From positions 1,178,001 to 1,242,000 of the forward strand of contig CBDFNJ010000002.1 in NCBI GenBank assembly GCA_965250115.1: a DNA stretch of 64,000 bases, given 5' to 3'. Numbering within the stretch: the first letter of the stretch is position 1; each line of letters begins with the position of its first letter. A program made the translations under genes and the position numbers. The notes under the pieces are model-generated. The model made no database searches. It worked only from the letters and a program-made list of their open reading frames with translations, and was not told the DNA's origin. Source of the DNA: CBDFHB01 sp965250115. Its GTDB lineage: Bacteria > Acidobacteriota > Vicinamibacteria > Marinacidobacterales > SMYC01. Shown here one piece after another: positions 52,634 through 61,817 of the stretch.

Positions 52634-53271
52634 CCTCGAATCAAGACGAAGAGGCCGTAGAGGTTCCACCAGGCGAAAGTCCAAACGCTGGGGCTGAGGA
52701 AGAGTATCAGCGTGTTCAGCAGAGCGACGACGAGATATGCAGGCGACAGCCCCGCTCCTTTGAACGAGGGGACAGGAAGTGAAGAGACCATAAAAAACGC
52801 CAGACCGATGGCATAGACGGCGCCTACCCACGCCGGCAGCTGGTCTCGCATGGCGATGAAGCTCGTGAGGTAGAGGGCCGCGGCGGGTGTGGAGAAACCC
52901 CGGAAGAAGTCCCGTCGGTCGTGCTCGGACGCGTCCAGGTTGAAGCGGACGAGCCGGAAGACGGACATGGCGACAAAGATGAAGGCGGCGGCCGCGCCGA
53001 GCCAGCCGAGGCGATGTAACGACGCGTCGAAGAGAATCACGGCGGGGGCGACACCGAAGGCGATGGCGTCCGAAAACGAATCGAGCTCGGCTCCGAAACG
53101 CGAGGAAACTCGCAGAAGCCGGGCGAGCTTGCCATCGAGGATGTCGCAGGTCACGGAGCCTAAGACGAGAAGGAGCGCAGCATCGACGGCACCGCGGTGG
53201 GCTACAAGGATCGCGAAGAAGCCGCACCCCATGCCGGTCATCGTCACCAGGTTGGGGATCATCTTGCGCAC
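52606..53271 (-). CDS. pssA: CDP-diacylglycerol-serine O-phosphatidyltransferase-like (PssA)
   Basis: 221 residues starting at GTG 53271 (ATG at 53262 possible). The CDP-alcohol phosphotransferase signature is complete: CDILDGKLARLLRVSSRFGA followed by ELDSFSDAIAFG, giving the D-x2-D-G-x2-A-R-x8-G-x3-D-x3-D pattern. MIPNLVTMTGMGCGFFAI and RLVRFNL are PssA-type features. The enzyme attaches a head group, usually serine, to a CDP-activated lipid. It converges on the ligase fusion and overlaps its end by 28 bp. A CarS-like enzyme making a CDP-lipid lies in the same cluster, so it may take that product. Confidence 0.9.
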   Translation of the reverse strand: MRKMIPNLVTMTGMGCGFFAILVAHRGAVDAALLLVLGSVTCDILDGKLARLLRVSSRFGAELDSFSDAIAFGVAPAVILFDASLHRLGWLGAAAAFIFVAMSVFRLVRFNLDASEHDRRDFFRGFSTPAAALYLTSFIAMRDQLPAWVGAVYAIGLAFFMVSSLPVPSFKGAGLSPAYLVVALLNTLILFLSPSVWTFAWWNLYGLFVLIRGYRSRPAEG

Positions 53272-53423
53272 GTTCTAAACTCCGACGGAAGGCAAGAAAG
53301 ATATCATGCGACAACGAGGACTGAGGTCTCGGGAGCGGTGGATTCTGGCAGCCGGGAAGTTTCGACGACTCTACTTGACGCTCTTCCGACCCGCCTGCGG
53401 GATCGCGACATCGCCATGCCCGA

Positions 53424-53735
53424 TCAGCCGTGTGGGTTTTCCCTCGTCGACGCTGCCACAGATGCCCAGTAGCATGGTCTCTGAAGGTTGATCGCGCGAA
53501 GCACTTCACGCTCCTCTTCCCGTGAGAACTGAAACGCGATCTTGCCCGGGACGATGGGGCTCGCGTGGCCCTCTCCCACTCTCAGACGCCAGCGCTGGCG
53601 CAGCGTTTCAGGCCAGCTCGAAGGCACGGGTCCGGACGTCAATCCGTCGCGCGACGGCCCCCGCCACTGAGGCCAGTCTTCCGCGTGCCCCTACGTTGCC
53701 AGAACGAGCAGTAGAATCGGTACCCGCGTGATCAT
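53424..53735 (-). pseudogene. PQQ-type beta-propeller protein remnant with amber stop
   Basis: From ATG 53735 the frame reads MITRVPILLLVLAT, a signal peptide, then TAG, then GHAEDWPQWRGPSRDGLTS, WPETLRQRWRLRVGEGHASP and IVPGKIAFQFSREEEREVLR. W-P-Q-W-R-G-P followed by V-G-x-G-H-A-S-P is the typical start of exported PQQ-binding-like propeller proteins. Only about 100 of some 400 residues remain before the frame ends, so a large deletion follows. The bases from 53272 to 53423 and from 53736 to 53956 hold no gene I can support. Confidence 0.65.
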
Positions 53736-53956
53736 AGTGAGCCATCCTAACGTATTGGCGTGCCACCTCGACGGTCTCGGTTTCGTAGCGGTTGTCCCCG
53801 GCGATGTAGTAGCGGGAGGACTCGGCCATGGCCGGGCAGCGTAGTGAATACGGCACGTCGAATCAAGTTGCACGAGTCGATCGGGCTTGGCCAGCGCTGA
53901 GCAAATCGGGGCGTTGCTTTTCCGAGGCGCGGCCCATATCCTTGCTTCCGGGGGGC

Positions 53957-54975
53957 ATGAGCATGCCGTCACGTCCACAAAATCCCTACGCGAGTCCTTC
54001 GGGACGGCCCGGCTTCGGACGCGGAGGTCGCTCCATGTCGGCGGCGCAGATCTATCGGCGTCCGACACTCGTCACGATTCTCTCCGTCCTCAATTTCATT
54101 GGAGCTCCCATCACGCTCTTGATGGGCGTTTTCATGATTTACCTGGGGCAGACGGATGAGGGGATCGAGATGCGCGGGCTCATGGCGGGCATCGGCGCCG
54201 TCTATTTCGCTCTGGGGGTGATGTCGCTTCTGATCGGGATCGGGCTCTGGAATCTCAAGAGCTACGGCCGCACCCTTCAGATCATCTCTTCCTGCATCGG
54301 TCTGCTGGCCGTTCCCCTCGGCACGATTATCTCTGGACTCATCCTCTGGTACTTCTTCAAGCCGGGCGTGAAAGTCCTCTTTTCGGAAAGGCCGGTCGCG
54401 AACCTCAGCGACTGGGAGATCGCGGAGGTCTCGAAGCTTGGGCAGTCTTCCGCCGCATTGGTCATTCTCCTGGTGATCGTTCTGCCGCTCCTGGTGGTCA
54501 TGATTATCGGCATCATCGCCGCGATCGCGATACCGAGCCTCTTGCGGGCACGGGTCTCAGCAAACGAGGCCTCCGCGATACGCGCCAGGTGCTCAACGGG
54601 CAGTTCGCCTACGCTCAGGCGAACGGTGGGCACTACGACACGCCGGAGTGCCTGTCGGCGCCCGCCGAGTGCATCCCAGGCTATCCTTCCGACGGTCCGG
54701 TGTTCATGAACGAGTTCGTCGTCGGGACGAGGCAGGGATACCAGCGTGAGTTCCATCCCGGTCCACCTGCCACGGAGAACGACGTGGCCTTCGCCAATCT
54801 CTCACAATCCAGTATGACGTCTTTCGCCTTCATCGCCTATCCGGCGAGCCCGGGCGTCTCCGGTACTCGCGGGTTCTGTGCCGATTCAACGGGACGGATG
54901 TGCGTCACGAGCGACGGCTCGGCCCCTGCCGTCGTGGACGCCCACTGCGACCCGGGCTGTACGCCACTCCAGTGA
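53957..54975 (+). CDS. multi-helix membrane domain fused to a type IV pilin-like domain (frameshifted)
   Basis: From ATG 53957 (G-run upstream) the protein has a Pro/Ser-rich start and four or more helices (TLVTILSVLNFIGAPITLLM, GIGAVYFALGVMSLLIGIGL, IISSCIGLLAVPLGTIISGL). It then has LLVVMIIGIIAAIAIPSLLR followed by ARVSANEASAI, the N-terminal stalk of type IV pilins but without a prepilin peptidase site. The frame breaks near 54580 and resumes one base off as RQVLNGQFAYAQANGGHYDT, then GYPSDGPVFMNEFVVG to 54975. Loss of 7 bases between two GCGAT repeats, removing the usual G-D-T, would explain it. Role unknown; pilin-like domain in a membrane protein. Confidence 0.75.
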
Positions 54976-55020
54976 GGCCGCACATCGCGATATGATGGCC
55001 TTCTTGAAATAGGAGGCTCT

Positions 55021-58000
55021 ATGCCGCGCGCGATGGCAGTACTGCTCTTGTTCGCCGCGAGCGCAACGGCGCAGACCAAGCTGCTCCGTTTTCCGGATAT
55101 TCGCGGAGACCAAGTAGTCTTCACCTACGCGGGTGACCTGTGGCTCGCGCCCGTAACGGGCGGGGAAGCGCGTCAACTCACGACCCATCCGGGCCTCGAG
55201 CTTTTCGCGAAGTTCTCTCCCGATGGGCGCTATATCGCTTTCACGGGGCAGTACGACGGCGACGAGCAGGTCTACGTCGTTCCGACGACCGGCGGCGCAC
55301 CCCAGCAACTCACGTTTTATCCCGCGCGCGGTCCCCTCGCTCCCAGGTGGGGATCCGACAATCAGGTCTACGGGTGGACGCCCAACGGGCAGTCGATCCT
55401 GTTCCGTTCCTGGCGCGACGGTTGGGGCATGGCGGACTGCAGGCTTTTTACCGTATCGAGGACCGGGGGTCTCGCGAAGCCGCTGCCCATGCCGGTTGCG
55501 GGAGCCGGCGATATTGCTCCTGACGGGACCCGGGTCGCTTACTCTCCTCTCTTTCGAGATTTCCGAACGTGGAAGCGCTACCAGGGAGGCTGGGCGCAGG
55601 ATCTCTATATATTCGATCTCGCTTCGCACGACGTCGTCCAAGTCACGAACGACCCGCGCACCGACCGGGATCCGATGTGGATCGGCGAGACGGTCTTCTT
55701 CTCTTCCGATCGCGACGGTCACCTGAACCTCTATGGATACGACGTGGCGTCGGGACAAACGACGCAACGGACCCACAACGACCTCTGGGACGTTCGTTGG
55801 CCGAGCGCTGACGAGGCGGGGCGGATCGTTTACGAGCTGAACGGCGAGCTCCAGGTTCTGGACACCGCTTCGGGGAGCGTGACCCCTGTCGCTATTCGCG
55901 TGCCGACCGACACGCTTCCGACGAGACCTGCACGCATCCAGGTGTCGGACAACATCGAAAGCTTCGGCTTGAGTCTAAAGGGCGAGCGTGCCTTGTTCGT
56001 CGCACGCGGCGATATCTTTACCGCCCCGATCGAGAAGGGCTCGGCAAGGAACGTGACCAAGACGTCGGGAGCCCACGACAAGTGGGCATCCTGGTCTCCC
56101 GACGGAAGCCAGATCGCCTTCCTCTCCGATCTCAGCGGTGACGATGAGCTCTACGTCGTCGCCCAGGACGCTTCGGAGGCGCCGAAACAGCTGACCCGCG
56201 GCGGCCGCGCCATGCGCTACGAGCCGCGCTGGGCGCCAGACGGCCGACGGATCGCTTTTTCGGACAAAGATGGAAAGATTTGCGTCGCTACCGTCGAGTC
56301 GGGAGATCTCGTCGAGGTGGCGGACGAAACGCACGGCCAGGTCCGCGACTACCAGTGGTCACCCCACGGTGGGCACCTCGCCTTCACGCTCGCGGACGAG
56401 TCCCGTTTCGGCTCCATCTATATATGGAGCGTCTCCGATGGCGTGCTTCGCCGTATCACCGCCGAGCCCTTTAACGAGTTCCTCCCTGCTTGGGACCCGG
56501 AGGGAAACTATCTCTTCTATTTGAGCGACAGGCAGTTCCAGCCGCAGATCGGCTCCTTCGAATGGAACTACCTCGTCGACCGTGAGACCGGCATCTACGC
56601 TCTCGCTTTGAGAAAGGACGTTCCGCACCCCTTCCCGCCTGAAAGCGATGAGGTCGAGCTCGAGGAATCCGGGGAAAAGGAGGGCGAAGCCAAGCAAGAA
56701 GAGACGGAAGAAGAGCCGGAAGAAGAGAAAGACGAGCCATCCTATCTCGCGATCGACTTCGACGGTCTCGCGAAGCGTGTGGCGCGCATTCCTGTAGAGG
56801 ACGAGAACTACTCGGCGCTGACCGCGAAGAAAGGTCACCTGCTCTACGTCCGCGGTACTCCCTTCTACTACGGCAGACGCGCCGGCACCCAGCCATCGCT
56901 TCGTATTTTCTCGATGGAGGAACGCAAGGAAAGCGTCCTCGCAGAGGATATCTCCGATTTCGCCCTCTCTTCCGACGGCGAAAAGTCCTCGTCCAACAGC
57001 GTGACGACTACACGCTGATGAACGCGGCTCCCGACGGCGAAAGCTCGAAAAAGAGCGTCTCGACCGCCGGTCTCTACGTCGATCGCGTTCCCAAGGAGGA
57101 ATGGAATCAGATTTTTCGCGAGGTTTGGCGGCGCTACCGCGACTTCTTCTACGTCTCGAACCTGCATGGATACGACTGGGACGACCTCCTCTACCGCTAC
57201 AGGCCCTTGCTCGAGCACGTCGGACATCGCTCCGATTTGAACTACGTGATCGGCGAGATGACCTCCGAGCTCGAGGTTTCCCACGCCTATATCGCCGGTG
57301 GCGACTACGAGATTCCGGACCGCCCGGGCGTCGCGCTTCCCGGCGCCCGTTTCGAAGCGAACGAGGCTTCCGGACGCTATCGCATCACGGAAATATTCGA
57401 GGGTCAAAACGAGGAGAGTCGATATCGGGCTTCACTTACCGAGATCGGCGTCGACGTCCGAGAGGGCGACTACGTTCTTGCAATCGACGGAGCCGAGCTC
57501 CGCACTTCGGAGAGTCCCTATCGGTATCTCGTACACAAGGCCGACGGTCCCGTTGTCCTGACCGTGAACGATCGTCCCGTCCCGGAGGGTGCGCGCCAGG
57601 TGACTTATACACCCGTCACGTCGGAAACCGATCTCATCTACCTCGACTGGGTCGCGACGAAACGGCGCAAAGTGGCGGAGGCGACGGACGGACGCGTCGG
57701 CTATCTCCACGTTCCGGATATGTCAGCCAACGGCATTCGTGAGTTCATCAAATGGTTCTACGGTCAGATCCGGAAGGAAGGTCTCATGGTCGACGTCCGC
57801 AGAAACGGTGGGGGCAACGTCTCCCAGATGCTCATCGAGCGACTACGCCGTGATCTGCTCGCGACGCGCTTTTCGAGAAACGACGACAGCGCCAGAACCT
57901 ACCCGGCCGTCGTGTTCCACGGCCATCTCGTCTGCATTCTCGACGGGAACTCCGCGTCGGGCGGCGATATCTTCCCCGCGATGTTCCGTAAAGCGGGGCT

Positions 58001-58277
58001 CGGGCCGCTCATTGGGAAGCGTTCGTGGGGTGGTGTCGTCGGGATCACGAATCGCGGTCCGCTCCTCGACGGCGGTTCCGTGAACGTTCCCGAGTTCGGA
58101 ACGTTGAGCGCCGAGGGTGAGTGGATCATCGAGGGAGTGGGAGTCGCGCCCGACATCGAAGTCGAGAACGATCCCAAGTCGGTTATCGCCGGTGAGGACC
58201 CACAGCTCGATCGGGCGATCGCCGCTGAGCCCATGACACTTCCCGAACGCCCTGCACCGCCGGTGAAGACGAACTGA
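55021..58277 (+). CDS. tricorn-type S41 protease (one-base frameshift near 56986)
   Basis: AGGAGG precedes the ATG and a signal peptide follows (MAVLLLFAASATAQ). Six- and seven-bladed propeller repeats make up the first 600 residues (ELFAKFSPDGRYIAFTG, FLSDLSGDDELYVVAQD, ITAEPFNEFLPAWDPEGNYL), then an acidic linker. The frame breaks at GAAAAG-TCC; one missing G restores EKVLVQQRDDYTLMNAAPDG. The second part has a PDZ-like region (REGDYVLAIDGAEL) and an S41 catalytic domain: VGYLHVPDMSANGI, VDVRRNGGGNVSQMLIERL, CILDGNSASGGDIFPAMF (nucleophile Ser) and SWGGVVGI. About 1086 residues when joined, the family's usual size. Probably a periplasmic peptidase. Confidence 0.92.
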
Positions 58278-58306
58278 AAGTTTTGCACTGGAGGTTTGGC
58301 TGACAG

Positions 58307-58876
58307 ATGGCTTTTTCATTGAATTTTTGTCGCCTTGGTCTCGTCCTCCTTGTCACGCTATCGTTTGTGAACGAGACGCGTGCGCAGCAGCATGGCGAGT
58401 CGAACGAGGAGCACTTTCATCGGAACGAGATAGCATTCGTCATCGCGAACACGTACGAGGCCGCGGAAGGGGAGAACTTCTTCACGCTCGGGGCCGAGTA
58501 CGCCCGGTTGTTCACAGAGCGCTTCGGTGTGACCGGCGAGCTCGAGGTCTTGCCCGACCCGAACGCCTGGATCTTCGTCGTGCCCTTCACCTTCAAGGTC
58601 GCTGGCGAGCTCGGGATGTTCGCGGGGGCGGGGCTCGAGCATCTCTCGCGCCGCACCGGGAGCGGCGGGGAAGAGGGCGAGGGGGGAGAGCACGACGAGA
58701 ACGCCGAGGAATCGGGCGCGGACAACCTCTTCTTGTTCCGCGTCGGCGCCGGCTATCACATCCCGTTGGGCGCGCGGTTCTTCATGACACCGCACGTCGC
58801 CTTGGATTTCGTCAAGGAAGAGCACGAGGTTGCCAAAGCCCTCGTCTATGGCGTCAAGGTTGGGTTCGGATTTTGA
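58307..58876 (+). CDS. small exported barrel-like protein of unknown function
   Basis: 189 residues with a signal peptide (LGLVLLVTLSFVNETRAQ) and GGAGG upstream. After a His/Glu-rich stretch come strand-like segments with aromatic turns (EIAFVIANTYEAAEGENFFT, LGAEYARLFTERFGVTGELE, FVVPFTFKVAGELGMFAGAG, NLFLFRVGAGYHIPLGARFF) and an end in VKVGFGF, with terminal Phe as in outer-membrane barrels. The middle is a very acidic Gly/Glu/His loop. No family is recognised. Starts 29 bp after the tricorn gene, likely the same operon. Confidence 0.72.
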   Translation: MAFSLNFCRLGLVLLVTLSFVNETRAQQHGESNEEHFHRNEIAFVIANTYEAAEGENFFTLGAEYARLFTERFGVTGELEVLPDPNAWIFVVPFTFKVAGELGMFAGAGLEHLSRRTGSGGEEGEGGEHDENAEESGADNLFLFRVGAGYHIPLGARFFMTPHVALDFVKEEHEVAKALVYGVKVGFGF

Positions 58877-58895
58877 GGAGAACGCGATTCGTCTC

Positions 58896-59879
58896 ATGAA
58901 AGCACGCGTCATCCTGGCTGCTAGCGTTTCGCTCGCGGCCAACGCCTTGGCTCAAGGCCCGGATCCACTCCCGTCTTGGAACGACGGTCCGACGAAGCAG
59001 GCCATCACCCGCTTCGTGAATGACACGTCACGCCCCGGCGGTGCGAGCTTCGTGCCTGTACCCGAAAGGATCGCGGTTTTCGACAACGACGGGACGATGT
59101 GGGCCGAACAGCCCGTGTACTTTCAGCTCGCTTTCGCTCTGGACCGGGTCGGGGAGTTCGCTTCGTCGCATCCCGAGTGGGAGACGACCGAGCCATTCGC
59201 TTCCGTCCTAAGGGGTGACCTGCAGCCGGTCGTTGCGGGCGGGCACCGGGTGTTGCTCGAGATTCTCATGGCGAGCCATGCAAACAACACGACCGATGAC
59301 TTCGCTGCCGCGGTGACCAAATGGCTCGCGTCGGCCCGCCATCCCCGTTTCGAACGGCCCTATACCGATATCGTCTATCAGCCGATGCTTGAGCTCGTCG
59401 CCTTTCTGAGGGCCAACGGCTACAAGACCCACATCGTTTCGGGCGGTGGCGTCGAGTTCGTGCGCGTTTTCACGGAGGAAGTCTACGGCATCCCTCCTGA
59501 GCAAGTCGTCGGCAGCTCTATCGAGACGCGATTCGAGATGCGAGACGGCAAGGCTGTGCTGGCTCGACTCCCGGAGATCGACTTCATCGACGACAAGGAG
59601 GGAAAGCCGGTTGGTATCCACCGCTTCATCGGGAGGCGGCCGGTGATGGCATTTGGAAACTCCGACGGCGACCTCCAGGTTCTCCAGTGGACTTCGGCGG
59701 GCGATGGCCCCCGCTTCGCGGCGCTCGTGCATCACACCGACGCCGAGCGGGAGTGGGCCTACGACCGCGGCTCGCCCATCGGGGGGCTCGATGTGGCATT
59801 AGGCGAGGCTCTGGACGAGGGTTGGACCGTCGTGGACATCAAGCGCGATTGGCGCACGGTCTTCCCGTTCGAGAGGTAA
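58896..59879 (+). CDS. exported HAD-family phosphatase
   Basis: 327 residues from ATG 58896 with a signal peptide (VILAASVSLAANALAQ). HAD motifs: FDNDGTMW (Asp63 and Asp65), THIVSGGGVEFVRVF (motif II Ser), the Lys in IDDKEGKPVGIHRFIG (motif III region) and MAFGNSDGDLQVLQWTSAG (motif IV acidic pair). The best match is the SerB-like HAD group. Being exported, it may act as a periplasmic phosphatase. Nine bases after its stop an ISAzo13-type element begins. Confidence 0.88.
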   Translation: MKARVILAASVSLAANALAQGPDPLPSWNDGPTKQAITRFVNDTSRPGGASFVPVPERIAVFDNDGTMWAEQPVYFQLAFALDRVGEFASSHPEWETTEPFASVLRGDLQPVVAGGHRVLLEILMASHANNTTDDFAAAVTKWLASARHPRFERPYTDIVYQPMLELVAFLRANGYKTHIVSGGGVEFVRVFTEEVYGIPPEQVVGSSIETRFEMRDGKAVLARLPEIDFIDDKEGKPVGIHRFIGRRPVMAFGNSDGDLQVLQWTSAGDGPRFAALVHHTDAEREWAYDRGSPIGGLDVALGEALDEGWTVVDIKRDWRTVFPFER

Positions 59880-59888
59880 CTAGACTAA

Positions 59889-61814
59889 GGGCCGGCGACA
59901 AAATAAGTTCCCGTTTTCAAGACGGTCGGATGGTGTAGTTCCATTTGGGTAGAGTCTGGTCCTTTGTAACGGAAAGCGCCTGCATCCGCTCGTCAGTGAT
60001 TTTGACGCCCTTCGGATAACGACGCCGGATAAGGTGTGCGCGTACTCGCAAACCGGAAGAGGTGGTGGTCGTGCGGATGTATTTGAGGATGGTTTCGTAG
60101 CTGTCGAGAGGCCTGCCCGCCCAGTTCTTGCTGACCTCGCTGAACAGACGGTGCTCCACTGGATTCCACTTGGATGTACCGGACGGATAGTGGGCTATGG
60201 TGATAGCGATGTCGTGGCGATTGCAAATCCGCGTTTGAAGCCCGTGCTTCCAACCCCGACACCGATAGCCATTGCTGCCCCCGGCGTCTGCCAATATCGC
60301 GAGGTCACGGGCTGCAGGATAGCGTCGCCGTCCTTCCGTTCGCCACCACTTCTCGATGGCATTCACGGCGAAGTCCGGGGTGTTGTACGAGGTACCAATG
60401 AACACTGTCCCGCGGTTCGCGAGCAGATCGTAGACGCCGTAGGGGATTGCGATGCCGTTCGATTCGGAACGGAAGTCATGGTCTTTGACGAGAGTCGGCT
60501 CGCGGTTCCAGGCCTGCCCGCCGTTTTTGAATAATCCCACCAGCTCCCGTTTCTTCGTGTCTACGCTGATGATGGGATGACCAGCTGCGGCAAAACGCGC
60601 GCGCAGTTCGGCGATACACGCGAATTGGGTATCGCGATCTTCGGACGTGGCACCGCACAGCTTCTTGTGGTTCACCCGCAACGAGAAGCCGAGCTGTTTG
60701 AGCAGTCGACCGACGGTTTTGCTGCTGACGTTCACACCGAGGCTTCTTAGCTCGCAAGCAATCTTGTCGGTGGTCCGCCGCGTCCATTTCACTCCCGTCA
60801 TCGGATCGCCCGCGGTGTCGTGCTTCATGAGTTCTTCGATCTTGGCGATGACTTCTGGCGTTTTTTTTGCACGGCGCGCCGTCCGCCACCCTTTCGCCGA
60901 ACTCCGTCGAGCTCAACATCTCTCATTAGCAATTCCCTACGACCTCTGGCTACCGTGCTCGGACCCATCCCGAGCAGTTCGGCAGTCTGTTGGTCGCCAC
61001 CGTGACCGAGCTTCATGGCCTCGACTCCCGCGTAGAGACGGCGCTGCTTTTCATCGAGCAGGCTGTAGAAAAGAACGATCGCAGCCTTCAACTCCACGGG
61101 GAGCACGCGGACTCCCCCGACCCAGCCCAACGTGGAAGGTGACGCCTCATGTACCTGGCGGGCCGAGAGCTGTTGCTTGCGCGTGCTCACATCGGTGGCC
61201 AGATACAGATATCGGCCGAACACCTGCTCGCGCGCCAATCTTTTCTCTCGGACCAGTTTCAACAGAGGAGCCTTGACGTCAACCTGCACCACGTCCTCGA
61301 GCTCGTCGACGTAGTAGCCTGCCTCACAGGCCGCGACCAACGCTTTTACCGTCGCAAGCAACGTCCCGTACTTCGAGAACCACACTGAGCGCAACGACCA
61401 AAGACCTTTTCGATCGAACTGGGCGATCTCGTCCAACGTGTAGTAGCTACCACGGTGGGAGTAGCTTGTCCGATACGCCAACTCATTGAGCTTTCGGAAG
61501 ACGGTCGAGTCCACATCGGTACCCAACACTGCCTTCAAATCATCGAGGGTAGCTATTTTGTGCTTCCTCAACAGGCGGTCGAGATCTTCAGACTGATAGC
61601 TCGTAGGTCTCATAATAGGAGAAGTGCTCCTTGATAGGCGTAATCCTCCTGCAATGAGGACCGTTTGTCAAACACGCGCTGGTTGCTGAAGACCTACAAA
61701 TGTTCCGTTTCTAGGGCGCTTGCCAGGCATCTCGTGATGCCAGACGATATCGCGATCACGACCTGAAACAGGAAGAGTGTGCTCAAAACTAGACAGTTAT
61801 TTTGTCGGCGGCCC
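59889..61814 (-). mobile_element. ISAzo13-type element, copy A
   Basis: 1926 bp. The ends GGGCCGGCGACAAAATAA and, on the complement of the right, GGGCCGCCGACAAAATAA make an inverted repeat. TAA occurs directly before it (59886-59888) and after it (61815-61817). The right TAA is shared with the next copy, so the two elements stand in direct tandem. Confidence 0.9.
59917..61613 (-). CDS. ISAzo13-family transposase, copy A (two frames joined at an A8 run)
   Basis: The first frame (61613 to about 60865) encodes HTH-rich N-terminal sequence (RPTSYQSEDLDRLLRKHKIA, YSLLDEKQRRLYAGVEAMKL, AELLGMGPSTVARGRRELLM). At VQKK, the coding strand has eight A residues. The second frame, one base back, carries on as PEVIAKIEELMKHDTAGDPM, TGVKWTRRTTDKIACELRSL and the catalytic part: ISVDTKKRELVG, ILADAGGSNGYRCR, SKWNPVEHRLFSEVSKNW. 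A -1 slip on the A8 run would fuse them. Programmed frameshifting or slippage is possible, since an A9 ancestor would also be in frame. Confidence 0.82.
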
Positions 61815-61817
61815 TAA

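Noticed and set aside
2707..53735. Recoding of TAG (for example pyrrolysine)
   Set aside because: Many intact genes, including glnS, perR, rubrerythrin, DUF3501, DUF5916, yfiR-like and senB, end with TAG at the expected family C terminus, so TAG is an ordinary stop here.
53608..53856. Small minus-strand open frame starting MAESSRYYIAGDNRY
   Set aside because: It overlaps the PQQ-propeller remnant in another frame, has no recognisable family and turns into Arg-rich shadow sequence; too weak to list as a gene.
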